Shown one piece after another: positions 7,687 through 15,875 of a stretch of 64,000 bases of DNA. The stretch lies in assembly GCA_025057155.1 (NCBI GenBank), contig JANWYD010000010.1:124001-188000 (forward strand), in the 5' to 3' direction. The translations under genes and the position numbers were made by a program. This stretch comes from Chloroflexaceae bacterium (lineage in GTDB: Bacteria; Chloroflexota; Chloroflexia; Chloroflexales; Chloroflexaceae). The notes beneath the pieces are model-generated. The model saw only the letters and a program-made list of their open reading frames with translations. It was not told where the DNA came from and ran no database searches. Position 1 is the stretch's first letter. Each line of letters starts with the position of its first letter.

Positions 7687-8496
7687 ATGGCACCCATGCG
7701 CCCAGCCTCCCCACCGCGGGACTACCTGCGGCCCCACCTGCTGACCCTGCCCGTTCACCGGGCCATGATCCGGTCGGTTGAGGCGCGCCTGTTGGCCGAA
7801 CTGGCGCCCGATCTGCCCGAGCCGATCCTCGACCTCGGCAGCGGTGACGGCGCCTTCGTGCAGATCGCCCTTCCCGGCAAGACTATCTTCGGCATCGATC
7901 CGCTGCTGGCCGACACGCGCGAGGCTCGCGCGCGGGGCGTCTACGCCGGGCTGAGCGTCGCCAGCGGCGCGGCCCTGCCCTTCCCCGACCACTGCTTCGC
8001 CAGCGCCATCTCCAACTGTGTGCTGGAGCACATCATTCCCCTCGACGCCACCCTCGCCGAGACGGCGCGGGTGCTGCGGCCCGGGGGACTCTTCGTGGCC
8101 TCGGTGGTGGGCAACCGCTTCTCCGAGGAGCTGCTCGGCGTCTGGGTGCTCAACCGCCTGGGCCTGGACGGATCGCGCTACGGGCGCTGGTTCAACCGCA
8201 TCTCCTACCATTTTAATACGTTGAGCGCAGACGAGTGGCGCGCGCGTTTCGAGCGGGCCGGCTTCGAGGTGCTTGCCTGGCGCCCCTACCTTAGCGCCGC
8301 CGCTCTGAAGCTCTTCGACCTCAGTCACTACTACGGCGCTCCCTCGTTGCTCACCCGCTGGCTCACCGGGCGCTGGCTGCTGGCCCCGCCCTTCACCCCC
8401 AACCTGCTCTGGGAGCCGCTGCTACGGCGCATCTATGACGCTCCGCCCGGCGACGACGGGCCGTACTACTTCTTTGTGCTGCGGAAAAGGGGGTAG
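7687..8496 (+). CDS. SAM-dependent class I methyltransferase
   Basis: About 269 residues if started at ATG 7687; ATG 7696 is equally possible and neither has a clear ribosome site because the inverted repeat runs up to the start. The SAM-binding motif I is ILDLGSGDGAF, followed by an acidic strand end, and SNCVLEHI as the post-II motif of Methyltransf_11 proteins. The C-terminal half has hydrophobic, aromatic segments that may contact lipid or membrane. It lies after an epimerase and a GT4 gene on the same strand and could modify the same glycolipid. Substrate unknown. Confidence 0.82.
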   Translation: MAPMRPASPPRDYLRPHLLTLPVHRAMIRSVEARLLAELAPDLPEPILDLGSGDGAFVQIALPGKTIFGIDPLLADTREARARGVYAGLSVASGAALPFPDHCFASAISNCVLEHIIPLDATLAETARVLRPGGLFVASVVGNRFSEELLGVWVLNRLGLDGSRYGRWFNRISYHFNTLSADEWRARFERAGFEVLAWRPYLSAAALKLFDLSHYYGAPSLLTRWLTGRWLLAPPFTPNLLWEPLLRRIYDAPPGDDGPYYFFVLRKRG

Positions 8497-8929
8497 GGGG
8501 AGGGTGGGAAAACCAGGTTTCCCCACCCCCCTGCCCCTAAGGGGAGGGTCTGGGAGGGCTTTGCCCTCCCAGGAAATCTCGTTCTCCCGCTCCCCCGGCG
8601 CGGCGCCGGTTACGGCCCGGTTCGCGAAGCGCCTATACTGAACCGTGTTGCGTTTATGCTGATGTTTTCGCAGTTTTTTGCATGCGAAACCAACTATGGT
8701 CGCTGGCGACCTGTTTGAGCATCCACCATGGGTCGTTGCGCCACGGCCCCCGCTTTCCCTCCCGCCAGGGAGAGGCCACTGACGCTCTTGTTTCAGCAGC
8801 GTTTACAGTCGCAGCGACTGGCGTAAACGTCACGTATTGGCTCTCATTATGGCGCGCCGAAAACATCAGTGAATACCAATAACAATCCGCAATCCAAAAT
8901 CCGAAATTCAAAATCCAGGAGGTTCTGCT
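8497..8929. other. Intergenic region with two palindrome copies
   Basis: No gene seen. It holds a GGTGGGAAAACCAGGTTTCCCC palindrome of family R1 (about 8504-8527, shown here with 20 or fewer bases per arm), an R2 hairpin CTGGGAGGGC-TTT-GCCCTCCCAG (8550-8572) and AATCCAAAATCC-type repeats (8884-8915) just before the next gene. No clear promoter was identified. Confidence 0.5.
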
Positions 8930-9607
8930 ATGCCCGACGCCCCGCCCGCGCCACCGTCTTCCATGCCCCTGCGCGTGCTCATCGTAGACGATCACGACCT
9001 TGCCCGAGCGGGGTTGCGCGCGTTGCTCGCCGCGGAGCCGGGGATCGTCGTGGTTGGCGAGGCCAGCAATGGCCCGCAGGCCCTCGAACTCTGCCACCGC
9101 GAACGGCCTGATGTCGTGCTCCTCGATGTGCGCATGCCCGGGATGGACGGCCTGGCCACCGCCCGGGCGCTGAAACTGGCCCATCCCCACATCCAGATGC
9201 TGATGGTCACGTTGTACGCCAATCCTGAGTACATGCTCGAGGCCTTTCGGGCCGGCGCGGCGGGCTATGTGCTCAAGCACGCCTCCCGCGACGAGCTGGT
9301 GGAGGCTATCCAGCGCGCTGGCCGCGGTGAAAAGCTGCTGACCCAGAACCTGCTTATCCAGGCCCTGAAGCAGTTGGGCGCCATGCCCGCGCCGGCCCCT
9401 GCGGGCCTGGCGGACCGGCTGACGCCACGCGAGCTGGAGGTGCTGCGCCTGCTGGCTCAGGGGCGCACCAACCGCCAGATCGGCCAGTGCCTGGGGATCA
9501 GCGCGGGCACGGCCAAGAACCACGTTGAACGCATTCTTGCCAAGCTCCGCGCCGCCGACCGCACCCAGGCCGCCGCCCGCGCGGCGGAACTGGGGTTGCT
9601 GCAGTGA
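8930..9607 (+). CDS. NarL/FixJ-type response regulator with LuxR DNA-binding domain
   Basis: 225 residues; AGGAGG lies nine bases before the ATG. The receiver domain (residues about 14-130) has the acidic pair Asp20/Asp21, phospho-acceptor Asp66 in LLDVRMPGMDG, Thr94 and Lys116 in VLKHAS, so it should be phosphorylatable. The LuxR-type helix-turn-helix covers about residues 161-225 (LTPRELEVLRLLAQGRTN, ISAGTAKNHVERILAKL). It would act as a transcription activator or repressor on phosphorylation. No histidine kinase gene is adjacent, so its partner is encoded elsewhere. Confidence 0.93.
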   Translation: MPDAPPAPPSSMPLRVLIVDDHDLARAGLRALLAAEPGIVVVGEASNGPQALELCHRERPDVVLLDVRMPGMDGLATARALKLAHPHIQMLMVTLYANPEYMLEAFRAGAAGYVLKHASRDELVEAIQRAGRGEKLLTQNLLIQALKQLGAMPAPAPAGLADRLTPRELEVLRLLAQGRTNRQIGQCLGISAGTAKNHVERILAKLRAADRTQAAARAAELGLLQ

Positions 9608-9735
9608 AGATGGGGAAACCCGGGTTTCCCTGCGCATAACCCGGAGGGTGGCGCTACGGTCCATTTCCAGACCGGCAGGGGGGTGGAGAAACCAGGGTTT
9701 TCCCACCCATCCCTCGAAGTCATTGCCTGGCAGTC
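9608..9735. repeat. Two tandem GGGGAAACC palindromes (family R1)
   Basis: Copies at about 9611-9631 (ATGGGGAAACCCGGG core) and 9681-9709 (GGAGAAACCAGGGTTTTCC) flank a piece reading AACCCGGAGGGT, also part of the repeat at 1921-1969. The rest of the gap to 9832 has no gene. Confidence 0.55.
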
Positions 9736-9808
9736 CGTCCTCGCCCTCCCCCGCTGCGCCAGCGGCGGGGAAGGGTGAGGACAGCCCCCCGCGCCACCGT
9801 CAAACTGT

Positions 9809-9827
9809 TATAATGACCCTAGGAGGG
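9809..9827 (+). promoter_or_regulatory. Perfect -10 box and strong ribosome site
   Basis: TATAAT at 9809-9814 and AGGAGGG at 9821-9827, five bases before the ATG at 9833. No good -35 box is visible upstream, so an activator may be needed, or the -10 match may be chance. Confidence 0.4.
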
Positions 9828-9832
9828 CCATT

Positions 9833-10741
9833 ATGACAGACATGACCGAAACTACCGACGATGTGACCGCGCTGGTTTCCGAGGGGAATGCAGCGCTGAT
9901 CGCCGGAGACACCTATACCGCGCGCCAGCGTTTTCGCGCCGCGCTGGAGCGCGATCCCCGCCGGGTGGACGCGCTGATCGGCATGGCCGGCAGCGTGCGC
10001 CCCTACCGCGAGAAGCGCGAGCACCTGCTGCGCGCCCTGGAGATTGACCCCGACAACGAGCACGCCCGCGCCGTGCTGGAACAGGTCGAGGCGCGCCTGG
10101 CCGCAGGCGAGGTGCTGGCCCCCGGCGGCGTCCGCGAGCGCGAGCCGCAACCTGCCCCCGCGCCCGAAGCGCCTCCGGCGCCGCCGTCTGAGGCGACCGT
10201 CGCTCCGGCTGCAACCCGGTTCTGCTATCTGCACCCTGACCGCGAGACCGGCCTGCGCTGCACCAGTTGCGATCGGCCCATCTGCGCCGATTGTGTGCGC
10301 CCCGCCGCTGTGGGCCAGCTCTGCCCTGAATGCGCCAGAGCCCGGCGGCCGGTCAACTACCAGGTCTCTGCTGTCGAGAGCGCCATCGCTGGCGCCACGA
10401 CCGTGGTGTACAGCATCCTGGTCTCGACCCTCGCTTTCCTGCTTCTGAGCGGCATTGGCTTCTTTGGCTTGCTCGTCGCCTTGCTGCTGGGGCCGGTGGC
10501 CGGCGACCTGCTGGTGCGCCTGACCGACCGCTTCACCCGCGGCAAGCGCGGCCAACTGATGCAGTTGACCGTGGGCATTGCCTATGTCGCGGGCTTTCTG
10601 TTCATGTTGAGCGGTCTGGCCGTGGCTATGATTGGAGTGCTCTCGCCGGGGGTCATCGGGGCGCTGTTCATCGGAATGCCGCTTGGCCTGCACCTGTTTA
10701 ACATCATTACGATTGTGTCCGCCGTCATGCGCCTGCGCTGA
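9833..10741 (+). CDS. TPR - zinc-binding (B-box-like) - membrane protein
   Basis: 302 residues in three parts. Residues about 10-90 are two to three TPR-like helical repeats (EGNAALIAGDTYTARQRFRAALERDP). A Pro/Ala-rich linker (about 104-128) follows. Then comes a Cys/His zinc module: Cys131, His134, Cys143, Cys146, Cys151, Cys154, Cys164, Cys167, resembling a B-box zinc finger. From about residue 185 there are four hydrophobic helices in the membrane. Proteins with a zinc ribbon next to a few membrane helices are common in Chloroflexota but largely uncharacterised. A role as a cytoplasm-facing docking scaffold is inference. It is likely monocistronic. Confidence 0.75.
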   Translation: MTDMTETTDDVTALVSEGNAALIAGDTYTARQRFRAALERDPRRVDALIGMAGSVRPYREKREHLLRALEIDPDNEHARAVLEQVEARLAAGEVLAPGGVREREPQPAPAPEAPPAPPSEATVAPAATRFCYLHPDRETGLRCTSCDRPICADCVRPAAVGQLCPECARARRPVNYQVSAVESAIAGATTVVYSILVSTLAFLLLSGIGFFGLLVALLLGPVAGDLLVRLTDRFTRGKRGQLMQLTVGIAYVAGFLFMLSGLAVAMIGVLSPGVIGALFIGMPLGLHLFNIITIVSAVMRLR

Positions 10742-10760
10742 GGGACATCGCCCCACCCCA

Positions 10761-10799
10761 TAAGGCCGAAGCACAGGCGCAGCCAATGCTTCGGCCTTA
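10761..10799. repeat. 13-bp perfect hairpin, family R4 (GGCCGAAGCA)
   Basis: TAAGGCCGAAGCA (10761-10773) and its exact reverse complement (10787-10799) around a 13-nt loop. It is 20 bp after the stop of the preceding gene and lacks a T tract. A second copy of the same design and loop length is at 17751-17789. Confidence 0.75.
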
Positions 10800-10912
10800 C
10801 TCCACCTCCGAGGCTACGGTATCGTACACACGGCATGCTACAATCGTGGCATGGAAATGCCTGAGGAGCGCCAGATCCACTGGCGCCGCGCCACCAGTTC
10901 CGAAGAGGCGGT

Positions 10913-12130
10913 ATGACAGAGAAACACCGGGGTATGACGCGGGCGGTGCGGGGCAACGCCAACCCGCTGGATGCGGTAGAGCGCCGTTTGCGCGAACAGA
11001 TCTTTGGCCAGGAACGAGCCATCGAGAGTGTGATCCGCGTGCTGAACCGCGCGCGTTTTGGCTTTTCGGCGGGTAATCCCCGTCGTCCTCGCGCCACGCT
11101 GTTGTTCCTCGGTCCAACCGGCGTGGGCAAGACGGCCACGGCACGCGCCCTGGCCCAACTGCTCCGGCCCGACGGCGAGGCGTTCCTGAAGATTGATTGC
11201 TCGCTCTTTAGCCAGGGCCATGAGGTGAGCGCCCTGGTTGGCGCCCCTCCCAGCTACGTCGGGCGCGACCAGAAGCCGTTGCTCAACCCGGAGATCATTG
11301 AACAGGAAAATAGCGTTGTTCTCTTCGACGAGATTGAAAAGGGCCAGCCAGAACTGTGGAACCTGCTGCTCCAGGTGATGGAAGATGGCGAGATCTTGCT
11401 GCTCAACGGCGGTCGCCGCGTGAGCTTCCATAATAGCATCGTCGTTTTTACCACCAACGTTGGCGCCAAAGAGATGGTGGATTATCTCGACCGCCGCACG
11501 ATTGGCTTTCGCACCCCCCACGGCGATGTTGAGGCCACGGGTCAGCAGATCTATCAGATTGGCTTTGAAGCGCTGCAGAAGGTCTTTCAGCCGGAGTGGA
11601 TCAACCGCCTGGATGAGATTATCGCCTTCCGCCCGCTCTCCAGCGATGTGCTGCGGCAGGTGCTCGACCGGATGCTGCGCGAGTGCAACGAGCAGTATCT
11701 GCGCCAGGCCGTTCAGGTGAGCGTTACCGCCGAGGCGCGCGAGTATCTGCTGAGCAAGGGCTTTGACTCCCGCTTTGGCGCCCGTCCGCTGCGCCAGCAA
11801 CTGCTCAAGTTGATTGACGCTCCCCTGGCCGATCTGATCGCCTCCGGCGGCATCCCCGCCGGCAGCCATGTGGTGGTTGACTACACTGGCGTGGATAGGC
11901 ACGGCGAGGCGCTGGAGTTTTTCTACGAAGCGGCGCCCCATCTTCTGCGCCAGGCTGAGGAACTGCGCATGCAGGAGGTTGGCCGGCTCCATATCGCCCC
12001 CAGTGACGGCCCGCAGCCTCCCAGCATCAGCCTGACGAACGAGAAGGCAAACACCGCCGAGGGCGGCGCCGGTCCCTTTGCCGCTCGCGGCCCGCGGGTT
12101 CATCCCCGCCGACACGAGGGTCGTTCGTAA
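10913..12130 (+). CDS. Stand-alone Clp/Hsp100 D2-like AAA+ ATPase
   Basis: 405 residues holding a single AAA+ module like the second ATPase domain of ClpA/ClpB/ClpC. Walker A GPTGVGKT is at 67-74 and Walker B VVLFDE at 135-140. A pore-loop-like GAPPSYVGRD (110-119, Tyr115) compares with GAPPGYVGYE of ClpB. Sensor 1 is FTTNVG and sensor 2 GARPLRQ in the C-terminal small domain. No N-domain, D1 domain, middle coiled coil or ClpP-binding IGF loop is evident. The protein probably forms a hexameric ring that remodels protein substrates, but the substrate is unknown. The last 60 residues are a loose Pro/Gly-rich tail. A TACAAT -10-like box lies at 10839-10844. Confidence 0.85.
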   Translation: MTEKHRGMTRAVRGNANPLDAVERRLREQIFGQERAIESVIRVLNRARFGFSAGNPRRPRATLLFLGPTGVGKTATARALAQLLRPDGEAFLKIDCSLFSQGHEVSALVGAPPSYVGRDQKPLLNPEIIEQENSVVLFDEIEKGQPELWNLLLQVMEDGEILLLNGGRRVSFHNSIVVFTTNVGAKEMVDYLDRRTIGFRTPHGDVEATGQQIYQIGFEALQKVFQPEWINRLDEIIAFRPLSSDVLRQVLDRMLRECNEQYLRQAVQVSVTAEAREYLLSKGFDSRFGARPLRQQLLKLIDAPLADLIASGGIPAGSHVVVDYTGVDRHGEALEFFYEAAPHLLRQAEELRMQEVGRLHIAPSDGPQPPSISLTNEKANTAEGGAGPFAARGPRVHPRRHEGRS

Positions 12131-12159
12131 AACGCGGAAACCTACGGATCGGAGAGGGT

Positions 12160-12182
12160 CTGGGAGGGCCATGCCCTCCCAG
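12160..12182. terminator. R2 hairpin between convergent genes
   Basis: CTGGGAGGGC (12160-12169), loop CAT, GCCCTCCCAG (12173-12182). It lies 30 bp after the ATPase gene and 13 bp after the convergent gene's end, so it could stop transcription from both sides, though no strong T run follows on either strand. Confidence 0.5.
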
Positions 12183-12194
12183 AAACGTTTCGGG

Positions 12195-12530
12195 CTACAA
12201 CGACACCACCTGCGGCCCGACGCCTCCTTCATGCGGCGGCGCTGGAGGCGGCGTCTGGCCCTCCGGCTGCATCACCGCTTCGCCGCGCACGACCGAGAGA
12301 TCCGGCTCGGCGTTGCCCTCCAGAGGGCGCTTAAAGATCAGGTAGACTCGCCCCGGCATCGTGTGCTGCACGCCGCTCAGTTCCCACCCATCGGCGCCGA
12401 GGGTGTTGAGAAAGCGCCGCCCGAACGCGCTGCGCCGCTCGCCCTTCTCCGGGCGCGTCTCGCGCCCCTCCACCGAGACACGCTCCCACCGCTCGACAAA
12501 GGCGACTTTGTATTCCCACTTCGTGCTCAT
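12195..12530 (-). CDS. DUF4177-like small protein
   Basis: 111 residues. The N-terminal part MSTKWEYKVAFVERWERVSV, then FLNTLGADGWELSGVQHTMPGRVYLIFKR, has the conserved pattern of DUF4177: W-E-Y-K at the start, L-N-x-x-G-x-x-G-W-E-L in the middle and a closing strand with a phenylalanine and lysine/arginine. The last 35 residues are Pro/Gly-rich and probably disordered. DUF4177 proteins are soluble and of unknown function. It is convergent with the ATPase gene and stands alone on its strand. Confidence 0.72.
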   Translation of the reverse strand: MSTKWEYKVAFVERWERVSVEGRETRPEKGERRSAFGRRFLNTLGADGWELSGVQHTMPGRVYLIFKRPLEGNAEPDLSVVRGEAVMQPEGQTPPPAPPHEGGVGPQVVSL

Positions 12531-12864
12531 CTGTTCCTCCTCGTCTCCTGCGGGTTACCCGGGCAGCCGGGCCGCGGCAACCGGCGCCGCCGCCCGGGCG
12601 CTCCCTGTGGGCGTCATGGGGTGAGTGTAGCACGGAGAACCGGTGCGTTCACGGGCCATTTGACCGGGTTGCGAGCGGCCACCTACCTGCCAGTTCTTCC
12701 GGGTTGCAAAGTATGGGAAACCCGGTTTTCCCATGCCCCTGCCAGTCTGCCAGCGAACGGCAACCCAACCTTCCAGGTTGCGCCCGGAATGCGCGAGGGC
12801 ATCTCCCATGCCCTCTCGGGTGCAACGCGCCCTCGATGAATAAACAAAGTATTTTCCTTTTTTA
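12531..12864. other. Intergenic region between divergent genes, repeats only
   Basis: No gene seen. It contains an R1 palindrome (TATGGGAAACCCGG core, 12713-12735), pieces reading CGGGTTGC, and G/C-rich sequence at 12545-12600 upstream of the DUF4177 gene. The AT-rich end from 12838 leads into the sufR promoter. Confidence 0.45.
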
Positions 12865-12893
12865 TTGACAAAACCTCTAAACGCTGGTAGACT
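12865..12893 (+). promoter_or_regulatory. Strong sigma70-type promoter of sufR and the SUF operon
   Basis: TTGACA (12865-12870), exactly 17 nt, TAGACT (12888-12893), preceded by an AT-rich stretch (12838-12864) that is unusual in this GC-rich DNA and may act as an UP element. The start would be near 12900, 23 bases before the sufR ATG, with a CGGAGG ribosome site between. Since SufR proteins repress their own operon, the operator probably overlaps this box, but I see no clear CAAC-N6-GTTG site as in cyanobacteria. Confidence 0.75.
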
Positions 12894-12922
12894 ATACCCC
12901 AGTAGTTCGGAGGATTGCGACT

Positions 12923-13606
12923 ATGCTTGTGATCGGCTACTCCGCCAGCAGTGCAGCCGGACAGATCTTGCAGCATCTTCAGCGCGCTGGCGAGGCCACG
13001 GTCAAAGACCTGGCCGCTCTCCTCGGCGTTAGCACCACCGCTGCGCGCGACCATCTCATCCATCTCCAGGCCGAAGGCCTGGTGACGGTGCGCGCCGAGC
13101 GCCATGGCCCTGGCCGGCCCCGCCTGGTCTACACCCTCAGCGACGAGGCGCGCAGTCGCTTCCCCAAACAGTATGATCGTCTGATCACCGGCCTGCTCCG
13201 CGAGTTGATCGCCCTGGAGGGGCCGGACAAAGTCGAACTGTTGCTCGAACGTGTCAGCCGGCGCCTCGCCGAGGAGTACGCCGATCGCATGGCTGGCACT
13301 GAGGTCAGGGAGCGGCTGAACGAGTTGCGCCGTCTGCTCGAGCAGCGCGGCGTGCCCGCCGAGGTGGCCGAGGGCGGCGATGGCATCCGTCTCTTCGCCT
13401 GCCCGTTCTACGATGTGGCCCAGGATCACCCCCAGGTCTGCTCAATGGAGCGCCAGATGATTGAATATGCCCTGGGTGAGAAACTGGCTTTGGAGAGCAC
13501 CATTCGCGAAGGCGCCCATACCTGCCGCTTCGTGCTAAAGAGCGGGGACATTCCCCTGACCCCCGCGCGCGCCGCTGATCCCGTGGGCGCGCAGGACGAA
13601 GGGTAA
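12923..13606 (+). CDS. sufR: SufR-like Fe-S-sensing transcriptional repressor
   Basis: 227 residues. An N-terminal winged helix-turn-helix (about 12-75: LQRAGEATVKDLAALLGVSTTAARDHLIHLQAEGLV) is followed by a helical linker and a C-terminal Cys domain with Cys160, Cys173 and Cys201. The spacing is C-X12-C-X27-C. SufR of cyanobacteria is described with four cysteines (C-X12-C-X13-C-X14-C); here the third position is Lys187, so one ligand may come from elsewhere. In known systems SufR binds a [4Fe-4S] cluster and represses the suf operon when clusters are plentiful. It heads the SUF genes and has its own strong promoter. Confidence 0.88.
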   Translation: MLVIGYSASSAAGQILQHLQRAGEATVKDLAALLGVSTTAARDHLIHLQAEGLVTVRAERHGPGRPRLVYTLSDEARSRFPKQYDRLITGLLRELIALEGPDKVELLLERVSRRLAEEYADRMAGTEVRERLNELRRLLEQRGVPAEVAEGGDGIRLFACPFYDVAQDHPQVCSMERQMIEYALGEKLALESTIREGAHTCRFVLKSGDIPLTPARAADPVGAQDEG

Positions 13607-13608
13607 TG

Positions 13609-13642
13609 GGATTTTGGATTTTGGATTTTGGATTTTGGATTG
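13609..13642. repeat. GATTTTGG minisatellite (family R5)
   Basis: Four tandem copies of a GATTTTG/GATTTTGGATT unit directly after the sufR stop. Related A/T-rich copies occur at 8884-8915, 20704-20735 and 22083-22115, always between genes. Confidence 0.75.
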
Positions 13643-13719
13643 CTGTATGTGGCTGTAGGGTCTCGGTGATACATGGCGATGATGCGCCGCGTTATTTCCT
13701 TTTACAGGAATTAAGGTTG

Positions 13720-13800
13720 CGGGGAGGGCTTGCCCTTGAGCGTGGCGGGCCGCTCTTGCAAGGAGGGTTGCAGGGAAAGCTTGCCCTCCCTGAGAAACAT
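13720..13800. repeat. Degenerate R2 hairpin copies between sufR and sufC
   Basis: Two GGGAGGGC/GGGAAAGC and TTGCCCT arms occur in succession (about 13725-13740 and 13763-13793). They could form a stem between sufR and sufC and lower downstream expression; no T tract is present. Confidence 0.4.
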
Positions 13801-13865
13801 CCTCCCACCCTATGGCATCCGGAAACTCAGGTTCAGGCACTCAACGAAGAAACATAGAGGAGCAC

Positions 13866-14645
13866 ATGAGCAACGACCTGGTCATCAAGGATCTGTATGC
13901 GCAGATCGGCGACAAGGAGATCCTCAAGGGGGTCAACCTGACCGTTCAGGGCGGCACCATCCACGCCATCATGGGTCCCAACGGCAGTGGCAAGAGCACG
14001 CTGGCCAGCGTGATTGCCGGCCACCCCGCCTACGAGGTCACCGGCGGCGAGATCTGGTACAAGGGCCAGAACATTCTTGAATTGGAACCTGATGAGCGCA
14101 GTAAGCTCGGACTGTTCCTGGCCTTTCAGTACCCGGTGTCGGTGCCGGGGGTGACGGTCGCTAACTTCCTGCGCGCCGCGATCAACGCCCACCGGGCCGA
14201 GGAGGGCAAGGACCCCAAGGAGACCGCCATTCCCGTGGCCGAGTTCCGCAAGCAATTGCGCGAAGGGATGAAGCTGCTCGAAATGGACGAGAGCTTCGCC
14301 CGGCGCTACCTGAACGAGGGCTTCAGCGGCGGCGAGAAGAAGCGCCTGGAGATCCTCCAGATGACCATGCTCAAGCCCAGTATGGCGATTATGGACGAAA
14401 CCGACTCGGGCCTCGATATTGACGCGCTGCGCATCGTCGCCGAGGGTGTCAACCGCCTGGCCGGGCCGGAGATGGGCGTTCTGGTGATCACCCACTACCA
14501 GCGGCTGCTTAACTACATCAAGCCTCAGTTCGTCTCGGTGATGATGGATGGGCGCATTGTGCGCGAAGGCGGCCCCGAGCTGGCGCTCGAACTGGAAGAG
14601 AAGGGCTACGACTGGCTGCGCGAGGAGCTGGCGGGAACGGCGTGA
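13866..14645 (+). CDS. sufC: SufC ATPase of the SUF Fe-S assembly complex
   Basis: 259 residues from ATG 13866, with AGAGGAG upstream; the open frame back to 13812 is not conserved in kind. ABC ATPase motifs are complete: Walker [10 protein letters not shown], signature FSGGEKKR and Walker B MAIMDE followed by TDSGLD, which is the typical SufC variant. SufC works in the cytoplasm with SufB and SufD, and ATP binding drives the shape change of SufBC2D that supports cluster assembly. sufD follows 24 bp later in the same operon. Confidence 0.97.
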   Translation: MSNDLVIKDLYAQIGDKEILKGVNLTVQGGTIHAIMGPNGSGKSTLASVIAGHPAYEVTGGEIWYKGQNILELEPDERSKLGLFLAFQYPVSVPGVTVANFLRAAINAHRAEEGKDPKETAIPVAEFRKQLREGMKLLEMDESFARRYLNEGFSGGEKKRLEILQMTMLKPSMAIMDETDSGLDIDALRIVAEGVNRLAGPEMGVLVITHYQRLLNYIKPQFVSVMMDGRIVREGGPELALELEEKGYDWLREELAGTA

Positions 14646-14669
14646 TGAGTTGAAGGGCCAGAAAGACCT

Positions 14670-15875
14670 ATGACATCGCTTACCCTGAAAGAACTGAGCG
14701 CCGATGCCATCGCCGCCATCTCGCGGCAGCGCGGTGAACCGGCCTGGCTCACCGAGCGCCGGAGTCAGGCCTGGAGCTTCTTCGCCCAGGCCGGCCCGCC
14801 GGAGTGGCGCCGCACCGACCTCAGCGGCCTGCGCCCCGAAGAACTGGCGCCAACTGCTGGCACTGCCCTCACCCTGGAGTGGGACGAGGCGCTCGCCGGG
14901 CAGGGCGTGACGCTCAAGCCGCTGGGCGCGGCGCTGGCCAGCCACGCCGAATTGATCGAGGCGCGGATGGACGCCGCGGTGGCTCCGCTGGAGCATAAGT
15001 TCAGCGCCATGCGCGCCGCCCTGTGGCAGGACGGGGTCCTGCTCCATGTACCGAAGAATATAGCCGCTGAGAAGCCCATCCGCGTGCGCTACGGTCTGCC
15101 CGCCGGCAGCCGCACGACCTTCCCTCGCACGCTGGTGATCGTCGAGGATAACGCTCAGGTGACGCTGATCGAGGAGTTCATCTCCGATGATCAGCCCGAC
15201 ACGGCCCTGGCCGCTCCGGTCACCGAGATCTTCGCTGGTCCCGGCAGCCGCGTGCGCTTCGTCAGCATCCAGCGCTGGGGCGATGGCGTGTACCATATTG
15301 GCGGGCAGAAGGTCGTTCTTGAGCGCGACGCCGACCTGGAGTGGACCAGCGTGGCTATCGGCGCGAAGGTGCAGCACATCGAGGCGGAGACCACGCTGAA
15401 GGGAGACGGCTCGCGGGTCAACTGGCTGGGGGCTACCTTCGCCGGTGACGCGCAACGGTTGCTTATCGCGCCCTGGCTGCGGCATATTGGCCATCACGCC
15501 GAGAGCTACATGGAGTTCCGCACGGTGGTCAACGATACGGGGTATTCGATCTTTGACGGAATGATCAAGATCGAGCGCGAGTCGACCGGCACCAGCACGC
15601 GGCTGGAGGAGCACGCTCTGCACCTTAACCCCGGCGCCCGCAACGACTCGATCCCCGGCCTCAAGATTGACACTAACAACGTGCTCAAGGGCGGTCACGC
15701 CTCCACCAGCGGCGATGTGGACGAGGAGCAACTCTTCTACATGCAGTCCCGCGGCATCAGCAGGACTGAGGCCAAGCGCATGATCGTCATGGGCTTCTTC
15801 GGCCCGGCCTTCGACACCATTCCCGTCGAGGCGCTGCGCGCGGAGCTGGAGGCGGCCATCGAGGCCAGGATCTGA
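14670..15875 (+). CDS. sufD: SufD, SUF scaffold subunit
   Basis: 401 residues, a member of the SufB/SufD beta-helix family. The conserved C-terminal core is present: HHAESYMEFRTVVND, then HLNPGARNDSIPGLKIDTNN, HASTSGDVDEEQLFYMQSRG and MIVMGFFGPAFDTIP. The N-terminal part (LTERRSQAWSFFAQAGPPEWRRTDLS) matches the SufD-type entry domain. Length and the lack of the SufB cysteine context support SufD rather than a second SufB. It forms SufBC2D with the products of sufC and sufB, both in this operon. Confidence 0.93.
   Translation: MTSLTLKELSADAIAAISRQRGEPAWLTERRSQAWSFFAQAGPPEWRRTDLSGLRPEELAPTAGTALTLEWDEALAGQGVTLKPLGAALASHAELIEARMDAAVAPLEHKFSAMRAALWQDGVLLHVPKNIAAEKPIRVRYGLPAGSRTTFPRTLVIVEDNAQVTLIEEFISDDQPDTALAAPVTEIFAGPGSRVRFVSIQRWGDGVYHIGGQKVVLERDADLEWTSVAIGAKVQHIEAETTLKGDGSRVNWLGATFAGDAQRLLIAPWLRHIGHHAESYMEFRTVVNDTGYSIFDGMIKIERESTGTSTRLEEHALHLNPGARNDSIPGLKIDTNNVLKGGHASTSGDVDEEQLFYMQSRGISRTEAKRMIVMGFFGPAFDTIPVEALRAELEAAIEARI

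Noticed and set aside
12923-13606. CAAC-N6-GTTG type SufR operator near the sufR promoter
   Set aside because: No match seen at 12838-12922; the operator may have a different sequence in this lineage.
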